From positions 1-5,251 of the forward strand of contig JAODNQ010000286.1 of the NCBI GenBank assembly GCA_025464695.1: a DNA stretch of 5,251 bases. The letters run 5' to 3'. The DNA comes from Frankiales bacterium. GTDB taxonomy: Bacteria; Actinomycetota; Actinomycetes; Mycobacteriales; SCTD01. Positions 1 to 5,251 of this stretch are shown in pieces. The position numbers and the translations under genes are program-made. Below the pieces are notes generated by a model. It was not told the DNA's origin. It saw nothing but the letters and a program-made list of their open reading frames with translations, and searched no databases. How positions within the stretch are numbered: the stretch's first letter is position 1; every line of letters begins with the position of its first letter.

Positions 1-155
1 ACCGCGGAGTCGTAGGCGGCCTGCGCAGCGGCGACGGCGGGGCTGACCTCTGCCCGGACGACGGCGCCGGACGGGGCCGCGAGAGCGGCGGGCGCCCCGG
101 CGAGCAGCAGCGCCGGAGCGAGCACGAGGGGGACGAGGGAGCGGGCGACGCGCAC
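1..155 (-). CDS. Secreted protein of unknown function, N-terminal fragment (cut by window edge)
   Basis: Only the first 51 codons are visible; the gene runs off the left edge. I chose the GTG at 155-153 because a GGAGG sits five bases upstream (161-165) and the frame then reads as a textbook Sec signal peptide. It has a short basic N-region (MRVAR), a hydrophobic core at about residues 6-21 rich in Leu, Val and Ala, and an A-L-A|A site that predicts cleavage after residue 26. The mature start is Ala/Val rich (APSGAVVRAE, then an Ala-rich stretch ending AAYDSA), which could begin a helical or coiled region. No lipobox cysteine is seen, so the product is probably exported or anchored elsewhere rather than a lipoprotein. 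It lies 128 bases downstream of the carotenoid block and may have its own promoter. Seen: the signal peptide and RBS. Unknown: domain and function. Confidence 0.75.
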   Translation of the reverse strand, partial: MRVARSLVPLVLAPALLLAGAPAALAAPSGAVVRAEVSPAVAAAQAAYDSA

Positions 156-160
156 GGGTG

Positions 161-165
161 CCTCC
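161..165 (-). promoter_or_regulatory. Shine-Dalgarno site of the secreted-protein gene
   Basis: The minus strand reads GGAGG, then five bases (CACCC), then GTG. This site fixes the start of the left-edge gene, which lacks a nearby ATG in frame. Confidence 0.7.
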
Positions 166-283
166 GGGGGGCGGGGAGAGGCGTCGAGCGTCCCGCTGCC
201 GCCGTGCGTCCGACACCGCCCGATGTGACCGTCTCGTCTGGTCGGACCGGACTACCCCGTTCCCGCGGCGGTCCGTCGAGTCG

Positions 284-1765
284 TCAGGCAGGTCCGACGA
301 GCCCCGCCACGATCTGCGCCGACAGCGTCACCAGCGGCAGACCGCCGCCCGGGTGCGAGGAGCCCCCGACGAGGAACAGGCCGCGGACCGGCGAGCGGTT
401 GGCGGGGCGCAGGAACGCCGCCGCGGCGCCGTTGCTGGAGGTGCCGTAGATCGAGCCGCCGACGGCGCCCGTCCGCTGCTCGAGGTCGGCCGGTGACAGC
501 ACCGTGCGCGCGAGCACGCGGTCCGCGACGGGCAGGCCGCGGCGGCCGAGCAGGTCGACGAGGTGGTCGGCGTAGGACTCCGCGAGCCCGGGGGCACGCC
601 AGTCGACCGCTCCCGGGCCGGTCCCGTGGCGGGGCGCGTTCACGAGGACGAACCAGGCCTCACAGCCCTCGGGCCGCACGGCGGGGTCGTCGGGAGCGCT
701 GACGTAGAGGGTGGGGTCCTGCACGGGGCGGGCCCGGCGGCCGAAGACGTCGTCGAACTCGGCGTCGTAGTCCGCCGGGAAGGCCACGTTGTGGTGCGCG
801 AGGCCCGGGGTCGTACCCCGCACGGCGAGCAGCACGACGAACCCGGACAGGGACGGCGTCGCACGGGCCAGCCGCCGAATCGCGCCGCGGTGCTGCACGA
901 GGTCGCCGTAGACGTGCGCGGCGTCGGCGTTGGCCACGACGACGTCGGCGGGCAGCGGGCCCTGCTCGGTCTGGACGCCGTCGACCCGGCCGGCGCGCGT
1001 GGTGATGCGGGTGACGCGGGTGCCGGTGCGGACGACGGCGCCGCGGTCGAGCGCGCGCTGGTGGACGGCCTCGCCGAGGCGGCGCAGGCCTCCGGGGACG
1101 TACCAGCCGCCGTAGGCCTGCTCGACGTACGGGACGGCCGCGAGCGCGGCCGGGGCCCGCCGGGGGTCGGAGCCGGTGTAGGTGGCGTAGCGGTCGAGCA
1201 CGGTGCGCAGCCGGGGGTCGCGCAGGGTGCGCCGGCCCAGTCCCCGCAACGACTGGTGCGGGGCGATCGTGCGCAGGTCGCCGGGGCGCCGCAGCGCCAG
1301 CCCGGCCAGCCCGCGCGGCGAGAGCGCGCTCTCCAGGAACGGTCCGCGGCTGGCGTCCCAGACCCGGCGGGCCCGCTCGGTGAAGGCGGCCCAGTCGTCA
1401 CCCGCGCCCGGCGACCACGCCTCCAGGGACGCGCGGTGGCGGGCGGGGTCGGCGTGCGCGTCGAAGCCCGTGCCGTCGGCGAAGCGGTAGCGGGCGATCG
1501 GGTCCAGCGGGGTGAGCGCGAGGTCGTCGGGCCAGCCGCCGGTCGCCTCGAACAGGTCGCGGAAGACCTGCGGCAGGGTGACGAGCGAGGGGCCGGTGTC
1601 GAACCGGAAGGTGCCCACACCGGGGACATCCTCGGTGTGCAGCCCGAGCTTGCCGCCGACCGACGCGGCCGCCTCGCACACCGTGACGTCGTGGCCCTGC
1701 GCGGCCAGCCGAGCGGCCACGGCGAGCCCCCCGACGCCGGCGCCCACGACGACGACCCGGCTCAT
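284..1765 (-). CDS. CrtI/CrtN/CrtD-type carotenoid desaturase (phytoene desaturase family, FAD-dependent)
   Basis: This 493-residue protein has the usual length for CrtI-family flavoenzymes, which dehydrogenate acyclic carotenoids at the membrane. The N-terminal dinucleotide-binding fold shows GAGVGG at 8-13, the acidic Glu31 closing the ADP-ribose site, and GGK at 37-39. FDTGPS follows at 55-60. The middle carries RYATYTGSDP (192-201) and a PYVE...GGWYVPGG stretch (212-226), which look closer to CrtN/CrtD-like desaturases than to the Pantoea-type CrtI. The C-terminal FAD segment is intact: SIYG (438-441), GLFLVGG (462-468) and HPGGG (471-475). The reading frame is open upstream to about 2500, but that part is out-of-frame glycosyltransferase sequence. 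The ATG at 1765 is the right start because it begins the FAD fold and overlaps the previous stop as ATGA. Its place after cruF and a glycosyltransferase suggests a 3,4-desaturase (CrtD-like) role. An ordinary phytoene or lycopene desaturase role is not excluded, so no symbol is given. Confidence 0.93.
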   Translation of the reverse strand: MSRVVVVGAGVGGLAVAARLAAQGHDVTVCEAAASVGGKLGLHTEDVPGVGTFRFDTGPSLVTLPQVFRDLFEATGGWPDDLALTPLDPIARYRFADGTGFDAHADPARHRASLEAWSPGAGDDWAAFTERARRVWDASRGPFLESALSPRGLAGLALRRPGDLRTIAPHQSLRGLGRRTLRDPRLRTVLDRYATYTGSDPRRAPAALAAVPYVEQAYGGWYVPGGLRRLGEAVHQRALDRGAVVRTGTRVTRITTRAGRVDGVQTEQGPLPADVVVANADAAHVYGDLVQHRGAIRRLARATPSLSGFVVLLAVRGTTPGLAHHNVAFPADYDAEFDDVFGRRARPVQDPTLYVSAPDDPAVRPEGCEAWFVLVNAPRHGTGPGAVDWRAPGLAESYADHLVDLLGRRGLPVADRVLARTVLSPADLEQRTGAVGGSIYGTSSNGAAAAFLRPANRSPVRGLFLVGGSSHPGGGLPLVTLSAQIVAGLVGPA

Positions 1766-2787
1766 CGGAGCGCCCGGCCCTTCCAGGTCAGCGTCCCGCG
1801 TCGGGCGGCGACCCGGGACCGGACGCTCAGCCAGCCGAGCAGGCTGACCGACACCGGGTGGGCGAGCGCGTCGGGCCAGACCCGGGACCCGGTGCGGGCG
1901 CTGGTGACCGCCCGCCCCGCGACGCCCCAGGCCACGGCCGGCCAGTCCCCCCGCAGCACCGGCACGACGTACAGCAGCACGGGCAGCACCGTGGCCGCCA
2001 GCGGAGCGGTGTGCAACGACTTCGTGTAGCCGGCGACGAGCTCGTCCCAGGTGTCGTACATCCGGGTGGTCGCCAGCGACGTCCCGTCCGCGACGCCGCC
2101 CGTGCCGCCCGCCCGCTTGACCGCCCTGAGCAGCTCGACGTCCTCGACCACGGCGTCCCGGACGGCGGCGTGCCCGCCCGCGCGGTCGTAGGCGTCGCGA
2201 CGGACGGCGAGCAGCTGGCCGTTCGCGGCGCTCAGCGACTCCCGCGGCGACCGCTCCGCGACCCGCAGCGGCAGGAAGGTCAGCCAGGACCACTGCAGCA
2301 GCGGCTGCACCAGGCGGGTCGCGCCCGGGGCCTCCTGCCGCGGGTACGGGCTGACGAGGTCGAGCCCGGCGTCGTCGAGCAGGGCGACGGTCGCGGCGAC
2401 GGCGTGCGGGGCGAGGACGACGTCGGCGTCGACGAACACCAGCACCTCCCCGGTGGCCCGCGCCGCCAGCTGCCAGCAGGCGTGCGGCTTGCCGAGCCAC
2501 CCGGGCGGCAGCGCCGCGCCCGTCAGGGGCTCGACCCCCAGGGACCGGACGACCTCCGCGGTCCCGTCGGTGGAGCCGTCGTCGAGGACGAGCAGCTCGA
2601 GGTCCCGCACCCCGGTCTGGGCCAGCAGCGCCTGCAGGCAGGGGGCGACCCGGGCCGCCTCGTCCCGCAGCGGCAGCAGGACGCTGACCCGGCGGGGCGT
2701 CGTCGTCGCGGTGGGGACGCGCAGCAGCCGGGCGTTGACGGCGGCGTGGAGGGTCAGGGCGGCCACGACCCAGCGCGTGACCCTCAC
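1762..2787 (-). CDS. Family 2 glycosyltransferase, probably carotenoid glycosyltransferase (CruG/CrtQ-like)
   Basis: This 341-residue GT-A fold enzyme probably transfers a sugar from a nucleotide-sugar donor to a hydroxylated carotenoid at the membrane. Residues 5-16 form a short hydrophobic N-terminus. The catalytic domain begins at VSVLLPLRDE (34-43). It shows LDDGSTDGT (68-76), the GWLGKPHAC segment (96-104) typical of CrtQ/CruG/HpnB-like enzymes, the DAD metal-binding motif (120-122) and ED (215-216), the probable catalytic base. Hydrophobic stretches near 262-278 and 309-322 suggest C-terminal membrane association, and the protein ends with a TWKGRA signature (334-339) also seen in this group. 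The start is GTG at 2787. It shares GTGA with the cruF stop, and the longer upstream frame lies inside cruF. The stop shares ATGA with the desaturase start, so all three genes are probably translationally coupled. The family is clear. The carotenoid acceptor is inferred from its neighbours, and the sugar and the position modified (1' or 2' hydroxyl) cannot be read from sequence. Confidence 0.9.
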   Translation of the reverse strand: MRVTRWVVAALTLHAAVNARLLRVPTATTTPRRVSVLLPLRDEAARVAPCLQALLAQTGVRDLELLVLDDGSTDGTAEVVRSLGVEPLTGAALPPGWLGKPHACWQLAARATGEVLVFVDADVVLAPHAVAATVALLDDAGLDLVSPYPRQEAPGATRLVQPLLQWSWLTFLPLRVAERSPRESLSAANGQLLAVRRDAYDRAGGHAAVRDAVVEDVELLRAVKRAGGTGGVADGTSLATTRMYDTWDELVAGYTKSLHTAPLAATVLPVLLYVVPVLRGDWPAVAWGVAGRAVTSARTGSRVWPDALAHPVSVSLLGWLSVRSRVAARRGTLTWKGRALR

Positions 2788-3554
2788 CGCCGGCCGCCGG
2801 CCAGCGAGAGCGCGTACGGGACGGCGACCAGGCCCATGACGACGCCGCCGGTCAGGGCGACGAGCGGGCGGCCCAGGAAGACGGCGTTGGCGAGGACCGA
2901 CCCCGCCCAGGTCCACAGGAACAGCGCCGCGGGCTGGCGGTCGTCGGCGTCGACGCGGGGGAGCGCCTGCAGCAGGCCGAGCATGAGGACGGCGACGAGC
3001 AGCCAGCCGGCGTAGTTCGACAGCGGGATCGCGGCGGCGCCGGGCAGGGCGCCGGCGCGCGAGGCGAACGACCAGTGGCCGTCCCCGACCATCATCGGGT
3101 CGAGGAACAGGTCCCAGGACGCGAGCGCCAGCCCGCCGAGCGCGGCCGCGCCGGCGGCCGAGCGGGACAGCCGCTGGCCGACCAGGAGGGCGGGGTAGCC
3201 GAACATCGCCCAGGCGAGCGGGATGACCAGCGGCACGTCGAGCAGCTGCGGGCCCAGGCTGCCGGCGTACCGGTACTCGCCGAACGGGACGCCCGTTGCG
3301 GTGCCCACGGCCTCCGCGACGAAGCCCCCGAGCACCGTGACCGCGAGGAACGCGGCGGTCCAGCGGGGCCCCCGGAACACCAGGGCGTGGACCGCGCTCG
3401 CGAGGAAGAACGCGACGACGGTGACGACGGTGAGGAGGTGGCGCGCGGAGCCGTGCGTCAGCGGGTAGGCGACCTGCAGCAGGACGACCAGGCCGGCGAG
3501 GACGACCGGCAGGGGGAGCAGCGCGCTGCGGGAGCTCGCGGGGGCAGCGCGCAC
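2784..3554 (-). CDS. cruF: CruF-family carotenoid 1,2-hydratase (carotenoid biosynthesis membrane protein, DUF422 type)
   Basis: This 256-residue integral membrane protein matches the CruF family, which adds water across the terminal double bond of psi-end carotenoids to give 1-hydroxy ends. It is known from Deinococcus, cyanobacteria and haloarchaea. About eight hydrophobic segments are visible, near 11-31, 38-61, 66-85, 104-128, 134-152, 174-197, 208-228 and 231-253. Family hallmarks are E81 followed by GVPFGEYRY (88-96), DVPLVIPLAW (106-115), SWDLFLDPMM (146-155) and IPLSNYAGW (176-184). The conserved acidic and aromatic residues of these loops are all present. The start is set at GTG 3554 because the first hydrophobic helix begins ten residues later. 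The frame stays open further upstream, but there it crosses the 55-residue gene in another frame and reads as low-complexity Arg/Ser. The RBS for this start is weak (GGCGG adjacent), so translation may depend on the gene ending 22 bases upstream. The stop overlaps the glycosyltransferase start by four bases. Confidence 0.88.
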   Translation of the reverse strand: MRAAPASSRSALLPLPVVLAGLVVLLQVAYPLTHGSARHLLTVVTVVAFFLASAVHALVFRGPRWTAAFLAVTVLGGFVAEAVGTATGVPFGEYRYAGSLGPQLLDVPLVIPLAWAMFGYPALLVGQRLSRSAAGAAALGGLALASWDLFLDPMMVGDGHWSFASRAGALPGAAAIPLSNYAGWLLVAVLMLGLLQALPRVDADDRQPAALFLWTWAGSVLANAVFLGRPLVALTGGVVMGLVAVPYALSLAGGRR

Positions 3555-3576
3555 CCGCCGGAGACTAGTGCGGCGT

Positions 3577-3744
3577 TCAGAGCTCGTTGTGGCGCGTGAT
3601 CGCGGTGAGCTCGTGGCGCACGCGGTGGTCGGTCGAGGCCCAGACGCGGTCGAGGGCGCGCCGCTGCCGGGCGTCGGCGAAGCGGAGGCGGATGCCCTCG
3701 GGGGCGACGCGGCGGAGGGGGGCGGCGAACGTGCTGACGGACAT
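3577..3744 (-). CDS. Small basic protein of unknown function (55 aa), first gene of the carotenoid block
   Basis: I do not recognise this protein. It begins MSVSTFAAPL and ends TAITRHNEL. It is strongly basic (12 Arg, no Lys), with three His and one Trp, and has no signal peptide, Cys pair or membrane segment. Reasons to think it real are an excellent RBS (AGGAGG seven bases before the ATG) and third codon positions that are nearly all G or C. It also fills the gap between the probable promoter spacer and cruF, which starts 22 bases after its stop. The central part (about residues 17-46, with LRFADARQRRALDRVW) looks like an amphipathic helix pattern that could bind nucleic acid, an acidic partner or the membrane surface; this is inference. 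The frame is open upstream to an ATG at 3861, but that extension has no RBS and crosses the spacer. The gene could be a leader that couples translation into cruF, or a small regulator. Confidence 0.68.
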   Translation of the reverse strand: MSVSTFAAPLRRVAPEGIRLRFADARQRRALDRVWASTDHRVRHELTAITRHNEL

Positions 3745-3870
3745 CTCAGGGCCTCCTGGAGGGTGCATCTCGGACACCTCGAGGATCGTGGAGAACGCCG
3801 TTCGGAGCGCCCTGGACGGCCGTGATCTTCGTCCGCGGCCCGCTTCACAGACCGGGGTCACACAGACCGG
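3745..3870 (-). promoter_or_regulatory. Intergenic spacer, likely promoter region of the small protein-cruF-glycosyltransferase-desaturase block
   Basis: This is the only sizeable gap upstream of the carotenoid block, because every junction inside the block is 22 bases or less. It holds the tandem repeat at its upstream end, a short palindrome GAACG-C-CGTTC at 3793-3803 and the strong RBS near its downstream end. I see no convincing -35/-10 pair. A hairpin GGCCG/CGGCC (3818-3822 with 3836-3840) has no T run and is a poor terminator. The promoter call rests on position, not on a motif. Confidence 0.4.
3752..3757 (-). promoter_or_regulatory. Strong Shine-Dalgarno site that fixes the start of the 55-residue gene
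   Basis: The minus strand reads AGGAGG, seven bases before ATG at 3744-3742. This is the best ribosome binding site in the window, and it decides between this ATG and the unsupported ATGs at 3768 and 3861 in the same frame. Confidence 0.75.
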
Positions 3871-3874
3871 TCAC
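3846..3874. repeat. Imperfect tandem direct repeat, possible operator upstream of the carotenoid block
   Basis: The 10-mer CACAGACCGG occurs at 3846-3855 and again at 3861-3870, a 15-base period. The similarity extends further: the first copy reads CACAGACCGGGGTCAC and the second CACAGACCGGTCAC, differing only by a two-base GG insertion and sharing one base. The pair spans the stop codon of the 149-residue gene and lies at the start of the 126-base spacer before the 55-residue gene. Adjacent same-orientation copies in a spacer of this kind could be binding sites for a regulator of the carotenoid genes. No recognised operator consensus is claimed, and chance in GC-rich DNA is possible. Confidence 0.45.
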
Positions 3875-4320
3875 GCCGGGCGGAAGGACGCCCTCAGCCG
3901 CTGCACGGCCTGCGCGAGGGCGGCCCGGGCCCGGCCGCCGTGCACGGCGAACCAGTCGTCCGTCTCCTCGACGAGGTCGTCGTAGGCCTCCTCGACGATC
4001 TCGCTGTGCAGGGGCTTGCTGGCGTCCGGGTCGTCGACGAGCAGGTGCCACAGCTCGGACACCTCCGCCAGGGTCGGCTCCGGCGAGCCGGACACCAGCC
4101 AGCCGCCGAGGTCGAGGTCGACCTCGTCCGGGAGGTCGTCCTGAAGGTCCAGGCCGTGCTCCTGCGCGAAGTGCTCCAGCGCCGGGCGGCTCGCGAACAG
4201 CAGCACCTTCCCGGCGTCGTCGCCCAGCAGGACGTCGGTCTCGGTCTCGTCGTCGACCAGGAAGCCGACGTGCCAGCGGGCGTCGCCGTCGACCAGCAGG
4301 ACCTCGTACAGCTCAGCCAC
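3871..4320 (-). CDS. Acidic protein of unknown function (149 aa), coupled to the oxidoreductase gene
   Basis: I do not recognise the family. The protein is soluble by appearance and very acidic: about 35 of 149 residues are Asp or Glu, against roughly ten Arg/Lys. No signal peptide, membrane helix or cysteine is seen. The N-terminal half alternates short hydrophobic strands and acidic turns (YEVLLVDGDARWHVGFLVDD at 5-24, then a KVLLF strand after about residue 37), which suggests a small beta-rich domain. The C-terminal part (about 84-147) looks helical, with WHLLVDDPD, a conserved-looking WFAVHGG and an Arg/Ala-rich final helix. The GTG at 4320 is preceded by AGAGGA (4330-4335, nine bases away), and the gene overlaps the end of the upstream oxidoreductase by eight bases, so the two are probably co-translated. 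Third codon positions fit a real gene. It could be a small partner or regulator of the oxidoreductase; that is inference from coupling alone. Confidence 0.8.
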   Translation of the reverse strand: MAELYEVLLVDGDARWHVGFLVDDETETDVLLGDDAGKVLLFASRPALEHFAQEHGLDLQDDLPDEVDLDLGGWLVSGSPEPTLAEVSELWHLLVDDPDASKPLHSEIVEEAYDDLVEETDDWFAVHGGRARAALAQAVQRLRASFRPA

Positions 4321-5251
4321 GGCTCAGGATCCTCTTCCAGGCAGGGGGAGTGCGGTCGGACAGGGCCTTCTGCGCGGCCGACCGGCCGCTCGCGCCGAAC
4401 ACGCCGCCGCCCGGGTGGGTGGAGGCGCCGCACAGGTACAGCCCCTCGACGCCGGGGACGGTGTAGCCGGCGAGCTCGGGCATCGGCCGCCACATGAACA
4501 TCTGGTCGAAGGCCATCTCGACGTGCATGACCTGCCCGTTGCGCAGGCCGAGCTCGCGCTCGAGGTCGAGCGGCGTCTGCACGTGCATGTGCTCGACGCT
4601 GCTCGCGAAGCCGGGGGCCACCCGGTCGACGGCCTCGACCAGCTTGGTCCCCTCGCGCTCGGCGATGTCGTCCCAGTGCTCGCCGTTGGACAGCGCGTAG
4701 GGGTGCCACTGCCCCCAGACCGTCACGTTGTGCTTGCCGGGCGGGGCGATGGTGTCGTCGAAGGCGCTGAAGGTCATGGCCAGCGCGGCCGGCTCCTCGG
4801 GCGGCAGCCCGGCGTTGTACTCGCCGTGGGCCTTGCGCAGGGCCTGCCGGCTGCTCGCGACCAGCTGCATGGAGCGGTGGGTGTCGGCGCGGCCGTGCTC
4901 GTACTGCGGCAGCGCGCTCGTCCCGAGCCGCACGACCATGCCGATGCCGTTGCCGGTGCGGATGCTGCGGCCGGCCCGTTCGAGCAGGGGGCTCTCGAGC
5001 AGCTCCAGGGTGGTGAGGACGTGGGCGCCGCTGACCACCAGCGAGGCAGGCAGGTGCTCGCCCGACGTCGTCGTCACGCCGGTGGCCCGGCCGCCCGCGG
5101 TCGTGATGGCGGCGGCGCCGTCGCCCAGCCTGACCCGGCCGCCGTAGCTCTCCAGGCGGCCCTGCAGCGCCTCGCTGAGCATGCCGCTGCCGCCCTTGGG
5201 GTGACCCGGGGGGAGCAGGTGCATCATCGTGTTCCAGCCGACGAGGTCGGC
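4313..5251 (-). CDS. CrtI/PYROXD2-superfamily FAD-dependent oxidoreductase, C-terminal part (cut by window edge)
   Basis: The visible 312 residues are the C-terminal part of a flavin-dependent oxidoreductase of the phytoene desaturase superfamily. The N-terminal FAD-binding fold lies beyond the right edge; the frame is open to base 5251, so the ATGs near 5227 are internal. Recognisable pieces are GHPKGGSGMLSEAL (the GG loop that follows the substrate domain), a VRLGDGAAAI strand with GRATGVTT (the usual FAD-domain return), LVVSGAHVLTTLELL, and the C-terminal LYLCGASTHPGGGVFGASG, which closes around the flavin. The ending GVFGASGRSAAQKAL differs from the LPLVTLS ending of the window's carotenoid desaturase and is nearer the PYROXD2-like branch, whose substrates are mostly unknown. 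The gene is usually annotated simply as an NAD(P)/FAD-dependent oxidoreductase. Its stop overlaps the GTG of the 149-residue gene by eight bases. A role in carotenoid metabolism is possible but not shown. Confidence 0.9.
   Translation of the reverse strand, partial: ADLVGWNTMMHLLPPGHPKGGSGMLSEALQGRLESYGGRVRLGDGAAAITTAGGRATGVTTTSGEHLPASLVVSGAHVLTTLELLESPLLERAGRSIRTGNGIGMVVRLGTSALPQYEHGRADTHRSMQLVASSRQALRKAHGEYNAGLPPEEPAALAMTFSAFDDTIAPPGKHNVTVWGQWHPYALSNGEHWDDIAEREGTKLVEAVDRVAPGFASSVEHMHVQTPLDLERELGLRNGQVMHVEMAFDQMFMWRPMPELAGYTVPGVEGLYLCGASTHPGGGVFGASGRSAAQKALSDRTPPAWKRILSRG

Noticed and set aside
156..283. Promoter or terminator between the carotenoid desaturase and the secreted-protein gene
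   Set aside because: A GGAAC and a GGGTA-like string are present on the minus strand, but neither has a well-spaced partner, and no stem with a T run is visible; nothing beyond the RBS can be supported.
563..2029. Long plus-strand open frame (488 codons) opposite the carotenoid desaturase
   Set aside because: It is an antisense shadow produced by GC-rich codon bias. Its translation is Gly/Ala/Arg/Val rich without domain motifs, while the minus strand carries a complete recognised enzyme.
1766..2500. Upstream in-frame extension of the carotenoid desaturase (open frame back to 2500)
   Set aside because: It translates to low-complexity Arg/Gly/Ala sequence, overlaps the well-supported glycosyltransferase in another frame, and precedes a clean FAD-fold start at 1765.
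1858..3015. Plus-strand open frame (385 codons) opposite the glycosyltransferase and cruF
   Set aside because: It has low-complexity Gln/Arg/Gly/Pro composition, no RBS-supported start and no domain, and spans two real minus-strand genes.
3793..3803. Palindrome GAACG-C-CGTTC as an operator
   Set aside because: Five-base arms do not extend in either direction and such palindromes are frequent in GC-rich DNA; noted in the spacer entry only.
3818..3840. Possible terminator hairpin GGCCG...CGGCC in the spacer
   Set aside because: The stem is only five base pairs with a 13-base loop and no T run, as expected by chance at this GC content.
3555..3848. Upstream in-frame extension of cruF to an ATG at 3848
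   Set aside because: It reads as Ser/Arg/Pro low complexity and crosses the 55-residue gene and the spacer; CruF proteins begin near the first membrane helix.
3894..4709. Minus-strand open frame (271 codons) overlapping the oxidoreductase and the acidic protein
   Set aside because: It is an alternative frame of two better genes; its translation is Arg/Ala/Thr/Ser-rich and lacks any motif.

Overview
This is a compact, very GC-rich window in which every supported gene lies on the minus strand, so genes are read from right to left. Codon third positions are almost all G or C. Four of the six visible starts are GTG, intergenic gaps are short, and neighbouring genes overlap by 4 or 8 bases. Together with the gene content this points to a high-GC actinobacterium; I cannot name the genus.

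Layout, right to left. (1) The 3' part of a CrtI/PYROXD2-superfamily FAD-dependent oxidoreductase runs in from the right edge and ends at 4313. (2) It overlaps by 8 bases a 149-residue, very acidic protein of unknown function (4320-3871). (3) A 126-base spacer (3745-3870) carries an imperfect tandem direct repeat and is the best place for a promoter. (4) A 55-residue small protein with a strong Shine-Dalgarno follows (3744-3577). (5) A tight three-gene carotenoid block comes next: a CruF-type membrane carotenoid 1,2-hydratase (3554-2784), a family 2 glycosyltransferase (2787-1762) and a CrtI/CrtN/CrtD-type carotenoid desaturase (1765-284). Consecutive members are joined by GTGA and ATGA stop/start overlaps. 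(6) After a 128-base spacer (156-283), the start of a secreted protein (155 to beyond the left edge) shows a clear signal peptide.

How the genes work together (inference from families). The carotenoid block looks like a tailoring module for acyclic carotenoids. CruF adds water to a psi end to give a 1-hydroxy end, the desaturase extends the conjugated chain (possibly a 3,4-desaturation next to the hydroxylated end), and the glycosyltransferase adds a sugar to a hydroxyl. The likely product is a glycosylated, hydroxylated acyclic carotenoid in the membrane. The early genes (crtE, crtB and a main phytoene desaturase) are not visible and would have to lie elsewhere. The right-hand oxidoreductase is a more distant relative of CrtI, and its substrate cannot be told from sequence. 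The two small or unknown proteins are the least explained parts of the window.
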